DNA of 64,000 nucleotides from Chloroflexota bacterium (GCA_902812455.1 CADDZH010000011.1:1-64000); one strand, 5' to 3'. Positions 1-8,953 are shown, counted from the first letter of the stretch. Numbers and translations are program-made. The notes: generated by a model from the letters alone, not told the origin.

Positions 1-127
1 TGTTGGGGTTGAGCGTGGCCAGCACGCGCGTGATGGCCGCCGTCAGGGTGGTCTTGCCGTGGTCGATGTGCCCGATGGTGCCCACGTTCACGTGGGGCTT
101 GGTCCTCTCAAATCTCTTCTTTGCCAT
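1..127 (-). CDS. tuf: Elongation factor Tu, N-terminal part (runs off the left edge)
   Basis: Reading the minus strand from the ATG at 125-127 gives [20 protein letters not shown] followed by [20 protein letters not shown], which is the EF-Tu N-terminus. It includes the P-loop GHIDHGKT that binds GTP. EF-Tu delivers aminoacyl-tRNA to the ribosomal A site in the cytoplasm. Only about 42 codons are in the window. The gene lies downstream of the tRNA-Tyr, tRNA-Tyr-like and tRNA-Thr sequences on the same strand, the tRNA-tuf arrangement known from many bacteria, so the tRNAs and tuf are probably co-transcribed. Family assignment is certain; which tuf copy it is cannot be told. Confidence 0.97.
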   Translation of the reverse strand, partial: MAKKRFERTKPHVNVGTIGHIDHGKTTLTAAITRVLATLNPN

Positions 128-296
128 ATTCTTCTATCTGGCTACCTTTCTTAAAAATGTTATTCCAATCCCTGTTTCTTTCTTTACAATCCTTTGAGCG
201 GGCTAATGGCTGTTCCAACCCCACGTAGAGCGGCTGCGGCAAGATCTCCTCAAGGTATCACCCATATCTCAGCAGTAACCATCCAGGAACCAGAGG

Positions 297-368
297 AGCC
301 CGTGATGGGAATCGAACCCATGACCCCAGTCTTACCAAGACTGTGCGCTACCGCTGCGCCACACGGGC
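297..368 (-). tRNA. tRNA-Thr (GGT anticodon)
   Basis: The minus strand folds as a normal cloverleaf. The acceptor stem is GCCCGTG with CACGGGC, the anticodon stem is CAGTC/GACTG with loop TTGGTAA (anticodon GGT), and the T arm has loop TTCGATT. The 3' CCA is not fully encoded (the discriminator T is followed by CCT). It lies 170 bp upstream of tuf. Confidence 0.95.
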
Positions 369-382
369 CGGCCGTTTTGAGA

Positions 383-470
383 TGGGCAGTGAGAGGTTTG
401 AACTCCCGGAGCCGGAGCAACTGGTTGTACAGTACAGTTAGCCCTACTTGAATCACGCTGGGAGCTGTCC
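383..470 (-). pseudogene. Degenerate tRNA-Tyr-like sequence
   Basis: Between the intact tRNA-Tyr and tRNA-Thr genes lies a class-II tRNA-like sequence on the same strand. The T arm is convincing (GGGAG, loop TTCAAAC, CTCTC), as is a long variable region. The acceptor strands GGACAGC and ACTGCCC have mismatches at pairs 3 and 7. The anticodon stem AACTG/CAGTT encloses an oversized 11-base loop, TACTGTACAAC, with TGTAC apparently repeated. It is probably a decayed or altered copy of the neighbouring tRNA-Tyr. A functional unusual tRNA is possible but less likely. Confidence 0.6.
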
Positions 471-489
471 AGCGCCACGCTTTCTTCGC

Positions 490-573
490 TGGTGGGCAGG
501 GGAGGATTCGAACCTCCGAAGCTCGCGCAGCTGATTTACAGTCAGCCCCATTTGACCGCTTTGGTACCTGCCC
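490..573 (-). tRNA. tRNA-Tyr (GTA anticodon)
   Basis: This is a class-II tRNA on the minus strand. The acceptor is GGGCAGG/CCTGCCC, the anticodon stem GCTGA/TCAGC has loop CTGTAAA (anticodon GTA), there is a long variable arm, and the T loop is TTCGAAT. The terminal ACCA is encoded (490-493). It is first in the tRNA cluster leading to tuf. Confidence 0.96.
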
Positions 574-673
574 AGAATAAAAAGCGCACGCTAGATTGCT
601 ACCGTACTTCCTGCGTGATTGACTTGACCATTATAGCCAACGCTTTTTGGGATGTCAAGCTTTTTGGCCTGAC

Positions 674-791
674 ATCCACTCATAATTAATTTGGCGGGCC
701 TGCGGCCCGCTGTGGGGAGAGGGTGAGCGCGGGGACACCCCGCACCCCGGCAGGGGACTCTGTCCCCTGCACCTCTGAATTATGAGTGGAT
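674..791. repeat. 118-bp MITE-like element with 14-bp terminal inverted repeats
   Basis: The ends atccactcataatt (674-687) and aattatgagtggat (778-791) are perfect inverted repeats. Inside is a GC-rich stretch with a strong hairpin (gcaggggactc / tgtcccctgc, about 750-770). There is no coding potential. It fills much of the gap between the tRNA cluster and the kinase gene. A non-autonomous mobile element is the simplest reading. Confidence 0.6.
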
Positions 792-908
792 TTCAGTTTT
801 GGCAGCGGACAAAACGCTTGCATATCCATGCTATGCATACTATTATAGGGAAGAAATTGTGTTCGTGAAGGATCGGCCCATCGTCGATGCTGGATTGGAA
901 AGAGGTGC

Positions 909-2933
909 ATGGTACTTTCTTCGCCCATCTTCTGTGATACCTGTGGTGCCGCTAACCGCTCTCAGGCGATCTTTTGCTCTGCTTGCGGGCGGCCTCTCCA
1001 GCACGCTACCAGAAGCACAACCGGCCAGTCCCTCACGGGAATGCTTATCCAGCAACCGGTGCTGCTTCACCAGCGCTATCGCATTCTCGCGCTCATCGGT
1101 AAAGGGGGCTTTGGCGCTGTTTATAAGGCTGCTGATATCCACTTCGGCAACCGGCTGCTGGCAATCAAGGAGATGAGCCAGAGCAACCTCAGTCCGCAGG
1201 AACTTGTCGAGGCTACTAATGCCTTCAAACGCGAAGCCCTCTTGCTGGCAGGACTGAATCATCCCAATCTGCCTCGCATCTATGAGCAATTCAGTGAGAT
1301 GGGACGCTGGTACCTGGTGATGGATTTCATCGAAGGGGAAACGCTGGAAGAGCACTTGCATAAAGTTGGCGGCAAGCTACCGGTTGATAAGGTGCTATCG
1401 ATTGGCTTGCAGCTTTGCTCCGTGCTTGACTACCTGCATACACGCCAGCCGCCGGTGATCTTCCGCGATCTCAAACCCGCCAATGTGATGCTGACACCGG
1501 GCGGCCACATCTACCTGATCGATTTCGGTATTGCTCGCCACTTCAAGCCAGGGCAGGCCAAAGATACGGCTGCTCTGGGATCGTCAGGCTATGCTGCGCC
1601 AGAGCAGTATGGCAAGACGCAGACAACGCCACGCGCTGATATCTATGCCCTGGGAGCTACACTGCACCAGATGTTGAGCGGGAATGATCCCTCCGATACC
1701 CCGTTCCATTTCGCGCCGCTGCAACTCGGTAACCAGCCGGCGCTGGCCGGCCTCGAACCTCTTATCCGGCAGATGCTTGAGGTTGATATGAGTAAAAGAC
1801 CTGCCAGCGCCGCCGAGATCAGGCAAAAACTGCAACAGATCGCCAACCAGTACACAGCGGCCCGGACAAACCCGCTGCCATTCCGTACTATGGCGCCGCA
1901 AGGATACTCGCCTGTTTCACAACCTGCAGGCCAGCAGCAAGGAATGCCAATCCCGCAACAGGCCCAGCAACCAGCCCAACCCGCTAAACGCTCCCACGGG
2001 CCGCAAGCGCAAAAAAATACGCTCTTTATCTGTATGGGGCATGCCAGCCGCGTGACCTCAGTAGCCTGGTCGCCCGATGGCAAGCGCTTTGCTTCGGCTG
2101 GCTATGACAAGACCGTCCAGGTGTGGGATGCAGCGACCGGGCAGAAACTGCTAACCTATCGAGATCATGCCGGCAGGGTTAATGCCGTAGCCTGGTCGCC
2201 CGATAATTTGCGCATCGCTTCTGCCAGCGATGATCGCACTGTGCAGATCTGGGACGCAGCCGGTGGAAAGCACCTCTTTACCTATGGTGGCCATGCGAGC
2301 CCGGTCTATGCCCTGGCCTGGTCGCCCGATGGGATGCGCATCGCTTCTGCCGGCGCGGACAAAACGGTACAGGTGTGGGAAGCGAACACGGGGCGCGTTA
2401 TCTTCATCCATCATGGCCATACGCGGGAGGTATCTGCTGTCACCTGGTCGCCTGATGGCAGGCGCATAGCCTCTGGCAGCTACGATAAAACGGTGCAGGT
2501 GTGGGAACCCGTGAAAGATACGCGGGCAGGTTTTTTTGCCTCGCTCTTCTCGCCCAATCGCGGCATATATATTTACCGTGGACATTCGCAAAAGATTACC
2601 GGCGTGGCCTGGTCGCCCGATGGCAGGCGCATCGCCTCGGTAAGCAGCGATAGGACGATGCAGGTCTGGGATGCAGCCAGTGGAAGACTGGGCTTTATTT
2701 ACCGCAATCCTTCTTTTGGCCTGAACGCTATCACCTGGTCACCTAATAGCCGGTATATTGCCTCCGGTGGTAATGATAAGACAGTGCAGGCATGGGATAG
2801 TATTACCAGAAATTCCCTCTGTACCTACCGGGGCCATATGGGATATGTCACAGCGCTGGCCTGGTCACCTGATGGCAGGCTCATGGCCTCTGGCAGCGTT
2901 GACCGCTCCGTACAGGTATGGAGACCCTCTTGA
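909..2933 (+). CDS. Zinc-ribbon Ser/Thr protein kinase with WD40 beta-propeller
   Basis: This 674-residue cytoplasmic signalling protein has three parts. Residues 9-27 form a zinc ribbon (CDTCG...CSACG). Residues about 57-315 form a Hanks-type kinase with glycine loop GKGGFG (64-69), lysine in AIKEM (87), catalytic loop FRDLKPANV (185-193), metal loop DFG (205-207) and APE-like AAPEQ. After a Gln/Pro-rich linker, about seven WD40 repeats (each with AWSPDG and VQVWD) form a propeller from about 370 to the end. No transmembrane segment is seen, unlike many PknB relatives. The ATG is preceded by an AGAGG ribosome site. Targets are unknown; the propeller probably recruits substrates or partners. 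Confidence 0.93.
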   Translation: MVLSSPIFCDTCGAANRSQAIFCSACGRPLQHATRSTTGQSLTGMLIQQPVLLHQRYRILALIGKGGFGAVYKAADIHFGNRLLAIKEMSQSNLSPQELVEATNAFKREALLLAGLNHPNLPRIYEQFSEMGRWYLVMDFIEGETLEEHLHKVGGKLPVDKVLSIGLQLCSVLDYLHTRQPPVIFRDLKPANVMLTPGGHIYLIDFGIARHFKPGQAKDTAALGSSGYAAPEQYGKTQTTPRADIYALGATLHQMLSGNDPSDTPFHFAPLQLGNQPALAGLEPLIRQMLEVDMSKRPASAAEIRQKLQQIANQYTAARTNPLPFRTMAPQGYSPVSQPAGQQQGMPIPQQAQQPAQPAKRSHGPQAQKNTLFICMGHASRVTSVAWSPDGKRFASAGYDKTVQVWDAATGQKLLTYRDHAGRVNAVAWSPDNLRIASASDDRTVQIWDAAGGKHLFTYGGHASPVYALAWSPDGMRIASAGADKTVQVWEANTGRVIFIHHGHTREVSAVTWSPDGRRIASGSYDKTVQVWEPVKDTRAGFFASLFSPNRGIYIYRGHSQKITGVAWSPDGRRIASVSSDRTMQVWDAASGRLGFIYRNPSFGLNAITWSPNSRYIASGGNDKTVQAWDSITRNSLCTYRGHMGYVTALAWSPDGRLMASGSVDRSVQVWRPS

Positions 2934-2992
2934 CCCCTGATTTTCTGGTACAATAAAGAGGCAAGGTTCAACTGAGAAAATGAGGACATGCT

Positions 2993-3976
2993 ATGCGCGC
3001 TGACCGCCTGGTCTCTATCCTGCTACTCTTGCAGGTGTACCATCGTATGACTGCTCGCGAACTCGCGAAGCGACTGGAGGTATCCGAGCGCACTATACAT
3101 CGCGATATGGAGGCCTTGAGCGCAGCCGGCATACCGGTTGTCGCCGAACGCGGCAGCGGTGGCGGGTGGCGTTTACTGGAAGATTATCGCACGAACCTGA
3201 CGGGGCTTACCGAGCCGGAGATTATGGCCCTTTTTCTCACCAGGCCCGCTCGCCTGCTTGCCGATCTTGGGCTACGCCAGGCCTCCGAAGCTGCCCTTAT
3301 CAAGCTGCTCGCGGCGCTGCCCTCTATGTCTCGCCGCGACGCGGAATATGTACGCCAGCGCATTCACGTGGATACTGCCGGCTGGCATCATACAGAGGAA
3401 GATGTTTCATCTCTTCCTACGCTCCAGGAGGCGATCTGGCAGGAACGCAAGCTCTGCTTCACCTACCCGCGCGGCGATTCTTTCGTCGAGCGCATAGTTG
3501 ATCCTCTCGGCCTGGTGGCTAAGGGAAGCGCCTGGTACCTGGTGGCTGCTGTTGATGGCGAGATTCGTAACTACCGCGTCTCACGGGTGCAGAATGCAAG
3601 AGTGATGGATCAGCCCGGCACACGCCCGCCAGGCTTCGATCTTGCCGCCTACTGGGCGCAATCGTCTTCCAGTTTTGTTGCCAATCTGCCACGCTACCCT
3701 GTCATTGTGCGTGTAGCCCCGGATGTGCTCGAACATATCTATCATGCAGGAAGATATGCACGTATCGATCAAGCTGAACCGGCAGGCGTAGATGGCTGGA
3801 TCACCCTTCACCTGTCGTTTGAGATGGAAGAAGCAGCGTGTGGCTACCTGCTAAGTTTCGGGCCGCAGGTGGAAATCATGGAACCGCGAGCATTGCGCGA
3901 AAAGGTTATCGAGCTTGCGAAGAGCATTGTAGCTTTTTACGAGCCATTGATCTATGAAGGCAAGGTTCAAACATGA
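2993..3976 (+). CDS. HTH/WYL-domain transcriptional regulator (DeoR-like)
   Basis: The 327-residue protein begins with a winged helix-turn-helix (about residues 3-60, with TARELAKRLEVSERTIHRDM and the wing GSGGGWRL). A WYL domain follows, seen as GLVAKGSAWYLVAAVDGEIRNYRVSR, then a C-terminal WCX-like extension. WYL proteins sense ligands, often nucleotides or nucleic acids, and regulate transcription. An extended -10 (TGGTACAAT, 2946-2954) lies about 40 bp upstream, and an AGGAC motif precedes the ATG. It starts 59 bp after the kinase-WD40 gene but probably has its own promoter. The regulated genes are not known. Confidence 0.9.
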   Translation: MRADRLVSILLLLQVYHRMTARELAKRLEVSERTIHRDMEALSAAGIPVVAERGSGGGWRLLEDYRTNLTGLTEPEIMALFLTRPARLLADLGLRQASEAALIKLLAALPSMSRRDAEYVRQRIHVDTAGWHHTEEDVSSLPTLQEAIWQERKLCFTYPRGDSFVERIVDPLGLVAKGSAWYLVAAVDGEIRNYRVSRVQNARVMDQPGTRPPGFDLAAYWAQSSSSFVANLPRYPVIVRVAPDVLEHIYHAGRYARIDQAEPAGVDGWITLHLSFEMEEAACGYLLSFGPQVEIMEPRALREKVIELAKSIVAFYEPLIYEGKVQT

Positions 3977-4008
3977 AGAAAAGACCTTGACAGTGTAAAC
4001 AGCCATAT

Positions 4009-4120
4009 CATGTCATGCTGAGCGAAGCGAAGGATCTCAGTCGATCGGCAGCGGATGTTTCGCTGCGCTCAACATGACATGGGCGAGCAGCGGATGTTTC
4101 GCTGCGCTCAACATGACATG
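4009..4120. repeat. Dispersed palindromic repeat, type A
   Basis: Units such as ctgagcgaagcgaaggatct and tcgctgcgctcaacatgaca occur in tandem and inverted form. The same family is seen near 13.7, 25.3, 48.9, 51.2, 53.0, 53.6, 55.0 and 56.4 kb, always between genes. This copy separates the WYL regulator from the acyl-CoA dehydrogenase. Confidence 0.8.
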
Positions 4121-4193
4121 CCCAGATTTTTCTGTTCATTGAGGCATTATCACATTCATTTGAACCATGTCTGAGCGATGAGAGGAGTAGAAC

Positions 4194-5339
4194 GTGAATT
4201 TTGATCTCGATGAGGAGCAAGTAGAGATTCGCGACATGGTACGTCGCTTCACTGAGCAAGAAATTGTGCCCCAGGCAGAATTGTGGGACGAGCAGCATTA
4301 CTTTCCGCGAGAAATCTACGCGCGTGTGGGCGAATTAGGCCTGATGGGCATGACCATACCCGAAGAATATGGTGGCACGATGCTCAGTCGCCTTAGTGCG
4401 GCTATCGTCTATGAAGAGCTGGCGAAAGGGGATATGGCAACGGCAGTTGGCCTCTCGGTGCATAACATGGTTGCAGGTTCAATTGCGCGTTTTGGCGACG
4501 ATGAGCAACGAGAGCGCTGGGTGCCAGGGCTGGCGACGGGCAAATTGCTGGGTTCCTTTTCTTTAAGTGAGGCCGCAGCAGGCTCAGATGCTGCCAGCTT
4601 GCAATGCCGGGCGGAGAATCGCGGTAACTTCTACGTTCTGAATGGCACGAAAATGTGGGTCACCAATGCCGGTGAGGCTGATATCTACCTGGTGATGGCC
4701 CGCACGAGTGAGGGACGTGGCGCCTCTGGCATCTCCTCGTTCGTCATCGAGAAGAATACCCCAGGCTTCTCTTTTGGCAAGACTGAGCGCAAGATGGGCC
4801 TGCATTCCTCTCCAACGCGGGAGCTGATCTTTGAGGATTGCCATATCCCGCTCACTCATAGGCTGAGTGAAGAGGGGCAGGGCTTCAAGATTGCGCTCTC
4901 CTCGCTCGATGGTGGGCGCATTAACATTGGGGCGGTTGCTGTAGGAGTGGCGCAGGCAGCCTTTGATGTGGCGCGCAACTATGCGCGCCAGCGCGAGCAG
5001 TTTGGGCATCCCATAGGCGCATTCCAGGGCATTCAATTTATGCTGGCCGATATGGCCATGAAGATCGAGGCCTCTCGCTTGCTGGTCTATGAAGCAGCCT
5101 ACAAGCTGGATATGGGGCAGAACGCAGGCATGTACGCCTCAATGGCGAAGTGTTTTGCCACCGACACAGCCATGGAGGTCACAACCAACGCGGTGCAGGT
5201 GCTGGGCGGCGCCGGCTATGTGCGCGATTACCCCGTAGAACGCTACATGCGCGATGTGAAAGTATCGCAGATCTTCGAGGGGACCAACCAGATCCAGCGC
5301 GTCGTGATCGCCCGCACCCTGCTAGGCAATTTGCGCTGA
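4194..5339 (+). CDS. Acyl-CoA dehydrogenase
   Basis: At 381 residues it has the standard length for this FAD flavoenzyme, which oxidises acyl-CoA to trans-2-enoyl-CoA in fatty-acid or branched-chain amino-acid breakdown. Visible signatures are SFSLSEAAAGSDA (substrate/FAD region near residue 125), WVTNAGEADIYLV, the C-terminal RYMRDVKVSQIFEGTNQIQ, and the catalytic glutamate at about 362 in FEGTNQ. The ATG at 4194 follows GAGGAG. It stands alone between repeat units and the sulfatase-like gene, so the chain-length class (short, medium or isovaleryl) cannot be set from context. Confidence 0.95.
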   Translation: MNFDLDEEQVEIRDMVRRFTEQEIVPQAELWDEQHYFPREIYARVGELGLMGMTIPEEYGGTMLSRLSAAIVYEELAKGDMATAVGLSVHNMVAGSIARFGDDEQRERWVPGLATGKLLGSFSLSEAAAGSDAASLQCRAENRGNFYVLNGTKMWVTNAGEADIYLVMARTSEGRGASGISSFVIEKNTPGFSFGKTERKMGLHSSPTRELIFEDCHIPLTHRLSEEGQGFKIALSSLDGGRINIGAVAVGVAQAAFDVARNYARQREQFGHPIGAFQGIQFMLADMAMKIEASRLLVYEAAYKLDMGQNAGMYASMAKCFATDTAMEVTTNAVQVLGGAGYVRDYPVERYMRDVKVSQIFEGTNQIQRVVIARTLLGNLR

Positions 5340-5363
5340 GAGAATGGCACTTCTGCATGCGTA

Positions 5364-5372
5364 TGGTATAAT
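5364..5372 (+). promoter_or_regulatory. Extended -10 promoter element
   Basis: TGGTATAAT reads as an extended -10 (TGn plus a perfect TATAAT at 5367-5372), about 110 bp before the sulfatase-superfamily start. No good -35 is seen, as expected for extended -10 promoters. Confidence 0.5.
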
Positions 5373-5480
5373 AGGAGACGATCCTATGGATATAAGCTTA
5401 TGCTCATGTGTCATTCCATATATATCTTAAAAAGAAGGCGAATCCCTCTTTTCTGGCAAATGTAGGAGTTAACCCCAATT

Positions 5481-7013
5481 ATGCATCCTGATATCGTTTT
5501 GCTGGTGCTCGACACGCAACGCGCTGATCGCCTTTCCTGTTATGGATGCCAGCCTGAAACATCACCATATCTCGACGAACTAGCTGCCGATTCCACATTC
5601 TTTCGCCAGGCTTTTTCTGCAGCCCAGTGGACTATACCTTCCCATGCCTCCATGTTTACCGGCCTCTACCCTACGGCTCACACTATGTTCCATGCTTCTT
5701 CTGTGCTACCGGCCACATTGACCCCATTAGCTGAGAGACTCAGTGCTGGAGGCTACTTTACTGCTGCGTTCTGCAATAATCCCTTGCTCGGTGTGGTTAA
5801 CAACGGCTTGAAACGGGGCTTTTACAGCTTCCTGAACTATGGCGGCTTGATGACCTCGCGCCCTAACCAGACCGGGGTTGATCCTAACCTGTTCGACCGC
5901 TACCGCGAGCATTTCAAGCGTGTGCTGGCGAATACCTTGAATGCCATGCAAGATGCCTTCGCCCGCTCAGATACATTGCTCGAAATCTCTTTTTCCCCGC
6001 TCATCGTGCCACTCTGGCAGATCATGTTACGATTTAAGGGCAATACAGCCAAGGCGCTCGATGATGCGGCCAGGCTCCTCGTTGAACGCAAAGGGCTACC
6101 AGAGGATCAACCCATCTTCAGTTTTATTAACCTCATGGAAACACATATGCCCTATCACCCCCCCAGGCGCTTTGTAGAGCGTTTTGCTCCCGGCGTCTTG
6201 AACGATAAGGCGGCAAGGCGCTACTTACGCCATTTCAACACCGACGTTTTTGGCTACATTGCCCCGCTCGCTAGCGCTCTCGCTGATGATAACAAGTCTG
6301 TGCTCGATAGCATGTACGATGCCGAAGTGGCTACTCAGGATGAGCTGATCGGAGTGTTTTTGAAGAAACTGCGTGCGAGCGGGAAGCTGGATCGCACGCT
6401 ATTGATAGTCTGCGCCGATCATGGCGAGCACCTGGGTGAAAAGGAGCTTATCGGCCACAGCATCGCCCTTTACAATGAGCTTGTACACGTTCCCCTGTTC
6501 ATTCGCGACCCCTCTGGTGACCTGCCACGCCGCACAATCGTTGATTCTACTGTCTCAACACGGCGTATTTTCCATACTGTGTTGACAGCAGCCGGAATGG
6601 CGAGCGAGGCTGAAGAAAAGTTTACCTTAGCTCAACATGACGGCAACGATGCGGACCATAACACTATTTTTGCCGAGGGAGTGACGCCACAAAACGCCCT
6701 CGACCTGCTAGAGCGCCGTCGCATGGACCTGGTACGCAAACATAACTTAAAGGATCCCAGGCGCGCAGTAGTGAGAGGAAGGCATAAACTTATTCGAACC
6801 GGTGCAGAGCGCCTGGAGCTCTATGATATCGTCGATGATCCCAATGAGCACGTAAACTTGTGCGATACCATGCCTGAGCAGGTAGCGATGATGCAAGACT
6901 ACTTGCAGGCTTTTATGGAGCATGATGGTTCTGAAATACCTGCCCCTGAGTACACATCTTATGATGACGAGCTGGTATATCACCGTTTACGCGATCTGGG
7001 ATATATAGAATAG
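5481..7013 (+). CDS. Sulfatase / alkaline-phosphatase-superfamily hydrolase
   Basis: The 510-residue protein opens with the metal-binding start typical of the superfamily (IVLLVLDTQRADRLSCYG). The active-site segment is WTIPSHASMFTGLYP, and a second metal site is CADHGEHLGE. Type-I sulfatases need C/S-x-P-x-R for formylglycine; here the nucleophile position is Thr51 in TIPSH, with His instead of Arg. A classical formylglycine sulfatase is therefore unlikely, and a phosphodiester or phosphonate-type hydrolase or transferase fits better. No signal peptide is seen. The gene ends 16 bp before lgt on the same strand, so the two are probably co-transcribed. Confidence 0.85.
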   Translation: MHPDIVLLVLDTQRADRLSCYGCQPETSPYLDELAADSTFFRQAFSAAQWTIPSHASMFTGLYPTAHTMFHASSVLPATLTPLAERLSAGGYFTAAFCNNPLLGVVNNGLKRGFYSFLNYGGLMTSRPNQTGVDPNLFDRYREHFKRVLANTLNAMQDAFARSDTLLEISFSPLIVPLWQIMLRFKGNTAKALDDAARLLVERKGLPEDQPIFSFINLMETHMPYHPPRRFVERFAPGVLNDKAARRYLRHFNTDVFGYIAPLASALADDNKSVLDSMYDAEVATQDELIGVFLKKLRASGKLDRTLLIVCADHGEHLGEKELIGHSIALYNELVHVPLFIRDPSGDLPRRTIVDSTVSTRRIFHTVLTAAGMASEAEEKFTLAQHDGNDADHNTIFAEGVTPQNALDLLERRRMDLVRKHNLKDPRRAVVRGRHKLIRTGAERLELYDIVDDPNEHVNLCDTMPEQVAMMQDYLQAFMEHDGSEIPAPEYTSYDDELVYHRLRDLGYIE

Positions 7014-7029
7014 GAATTGAGGAGAGAGT

Positions 7030-8025
7030 ATGTATCCACCTGTTAGCCCGATTCTTGTCCAGATAGGACCCGTTGCTATTCACTGGTATGGCCTGATCAT
7101 GGCAGTGGCTATCCTTGTGGGGACCCTGGTAGCCAGCCATTACGTGGGCCGGCATGGGCAGAACCCTGCTACGATCACGGAAATGCTGATGTGGGTCCTC
7201 ATACCAGCACTTGTCGGCGCGCGCCTGTATTACGTCTTTATCCAATCCCCGCGTGGCCCTAATGGTCTCGACCAATACCTGGCTCATCCTATTCAAATCC
7301 TGGAGGTCTGGGACGGTGGTATTCACATTTATGGCGCCTTCATTCTTGGAGGTATCGCTGTATTCGTCTTCCTGATTAAGCGCAAACTCCCGATCCCCAT
7401 CTACCTGGATGCCATTGGGCTGGGATTGTTGATAGGCCAGGCAATTGGTCGCTTAGGCAACTTTATTAACCAGGAATTGTATGGCCCTCCAACAACACTG
7501 CCCTGGGGCTTGCGCATAGATCCCCAGCACCGTGTTCCACCTTATAATGATTTGACACGTTATCCTGAAAGCACGCTTTTCCAACCCCTGTTTCTCTACG
7601 AACTAATCTGGAATGCCATCGGCTTCTTCCTGTTGCTGTGGATCTCGCGCCGCTTCCAGAAACGGTTGCGCGATGGCGACCTTTTCCTGCTCTACTTGAT
7701 CTGGTACCCCTTTGGCCGTTTCTGGCTGGAATTCATGCGCACAGACTCCTGGTTCTTCCCAGGTACTCACTTCAACCTAGTTCATATACTATCTGCCATA
7801 GCGATTATAGGCGCCTCGATCATCCTCTACCTGCGCCATCGCCGGCAGCCATCCCATCTGCAAGCCGAAGCTGCAAGTGGCCCGCAAGCCAACGAGCCCG
7901 GGGCAAGCTCTATCGCCTTCGAGCGCACTAGCCCCGGCTCGAGCCACCCTCTTCAGGGAAGCGGTAATAGCGAAGGCGCAAGGGAGGGCCAGGGGATAAC
8001 ACAGGATTCGAGCGTCCAGACGTAG
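7030..8025 (+). CDS. lgt: Prolipoprotein diacylglyceryl transferase
   Basis: This inner-membrane enzyme moves diacylglycerol from phosphatidylglycerol to the lipobox cysteine of prolipoproteins. The 331-residue protein has about seven membrane segments and the Lgt signature GRLGNFINQELYG (140-152, key Arg141). A second conserved arginine sits in GRFWLEFMRTD. The usual HGG motif near residue 101 reads IYGAF. About 50 C-terminal residues after the last helix look disordered and are not part of the core family. The start follows GAGGAGAG. The BMP lipoprotein at 20 kb would be one of its substrates. Confidence 0.95.
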   Translation: MYPPVSPILVQIGPVAIHWYGLIMAVAILVGTLVASHYVGRHGQNPATITEMLMWVLIPALVGARLYYVFIQSPRGPNGLDQYLAHPIQILEVWDGGIHIYGAFILGGIAVFVFLIKRKLPIPIYLDAIGLGLLIGQAIGRLGNFINQELYGPPTTLPWGLRIDPQHRVPPYNDLTRYPESTLFQPLFLYELIWNAIGFFLLLWISRRFQKRLRDGDLFLLYLIWYPFGRFWLEFMRTDSWFFPGTHFNLVHILSAIAIIGASIILYLRHRRQPSHLQAEAASGPQANEPGASSIAFERTSPGSSHPLQGSGNSEGAREGQGITQDSSVQT

Positions 8026-8134
8026 GGCAGGGCTTTTCAAACTTCCACAAACGTGGTACTATGCGCCTGTGCTTTTTCAGACCTCATCGTATCGTCAACG
8101 TAGGTTTTTACTAAACCTGAATGGAAGCCAGCGT

Positions 8135-8914
8135 ATGGATACCCGGCCAGCATCTCAAGCTATGCAGAAACGGGAAATTCATTTTCCCAACGGGAACCGG
8201 GCACAGGCAATCTTTCTGCCTGCTGGTGCTCATGTCACCGGTGATCTCCTGCTCACGCTGGGTATACAACAGCCCAACGCCGTCATTATCATTACTGGTG
8301 GCGCCTCTGAGATGGATAAGCAAGCGTATCCCGATCTGGCCCGGTTATTTACGCATGGTATCGCGCAGGTTGCAGCCTCCACAAAAGCGTTAATCATTGA
8401 TGGTGGCACGCAGGTGGGCGTGATGGCCATCATGGGGCAGGCAGTAGCCGGGCAACGGCGAAGATCAACCCTATTAGGCGTCGCTCCGGCGTGGAGCGTC
8501 ACATATCCCGGCAAAGCGACCGGCATGGACGATAATAAAGGTGTGCCACTCGATCCTGACCATTCCCACTTTGTCCTGGTAGAGACCGCTGAATGGGGAA
8601 GCGAGACCGAAACGATGTACGAGCTGGCGCAGGCGCTTTCCAGGGATTGTCCTTCACTAGCTGTTCTCATCAACGGCGGTTCTATCGCCAAAAACGAGGT
8701 ATTGTATAATGTGCGCCAGCAGCGACCCATTATTGTTATAGAGGGCGCCGGGCGGTTAGCAGATGAGATTGCCAGGCTATGGCGCGAGAAACCATCTTCC
8801 ATTCCTGATCCCCAATTGGCCGAGGTTATCCTGCATGGGAACGTGCATGTGTTTCCGCTTACCGGCCCAGCAACAGAGCTGGTGCAACTGACTAAGCGCC
8901 TATTAGATAGATAA
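8135..8914 (+). CDS. TRPM-like SLOG (LSDAT) nucleotide-sensor protein
   Basis: The roughly 259-residue Rossmannoid protein resembles the prokaryotic LSDAT family (LOG/Smf/DprA/TRPM-like SLOG fold). Visible motifs are IIITGGAS (51-58), IIDGGTQVGVM (87-97), LVETAEWGSETE, LINGGS, and EGAGRLADEIA (203-213), the last resembling the TRPM ADP-ribose-binding domain. SLOG domains bind or process NAD-derived and other nucleotides; this one is probably a cytoplasmic receptor. The ATG at 8135 follows GGAAG. The reading frame is open further upstream to a GTG at 8069 without a clear ribosome site. The two-TM TPR gene follows 39 bp later and the TIR-STAND gene after that, suggesting one operon. Confidence 0.75.
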   Translation: MDTRPASQAMQKREIHFPNGNRAQAIFLPAGAHVTGDLLLTLGIQQPNAVIIITGGASEMDKQAYPDLARLFTHGIAQVAASTKALIIDGGTQVGVMAIMGQAVAGQRRRSTLLGVAPAWSVTYPGKATGMDDNKGVPLDPDHSHFVLVETAEWGSETETMYELAQALSRDCPSLAVLINGGSIAKNEVLYNVRQQRPIIVIEGAGRLADEIARLWREKPSSIPDPQLAEVILHGNVHVFPLTGPATELVQLTKRLLDR

Positions 8915-8953
8915 GATTCTCTTTTAATGATGCTGATGCAAAGGGAGGGTACT

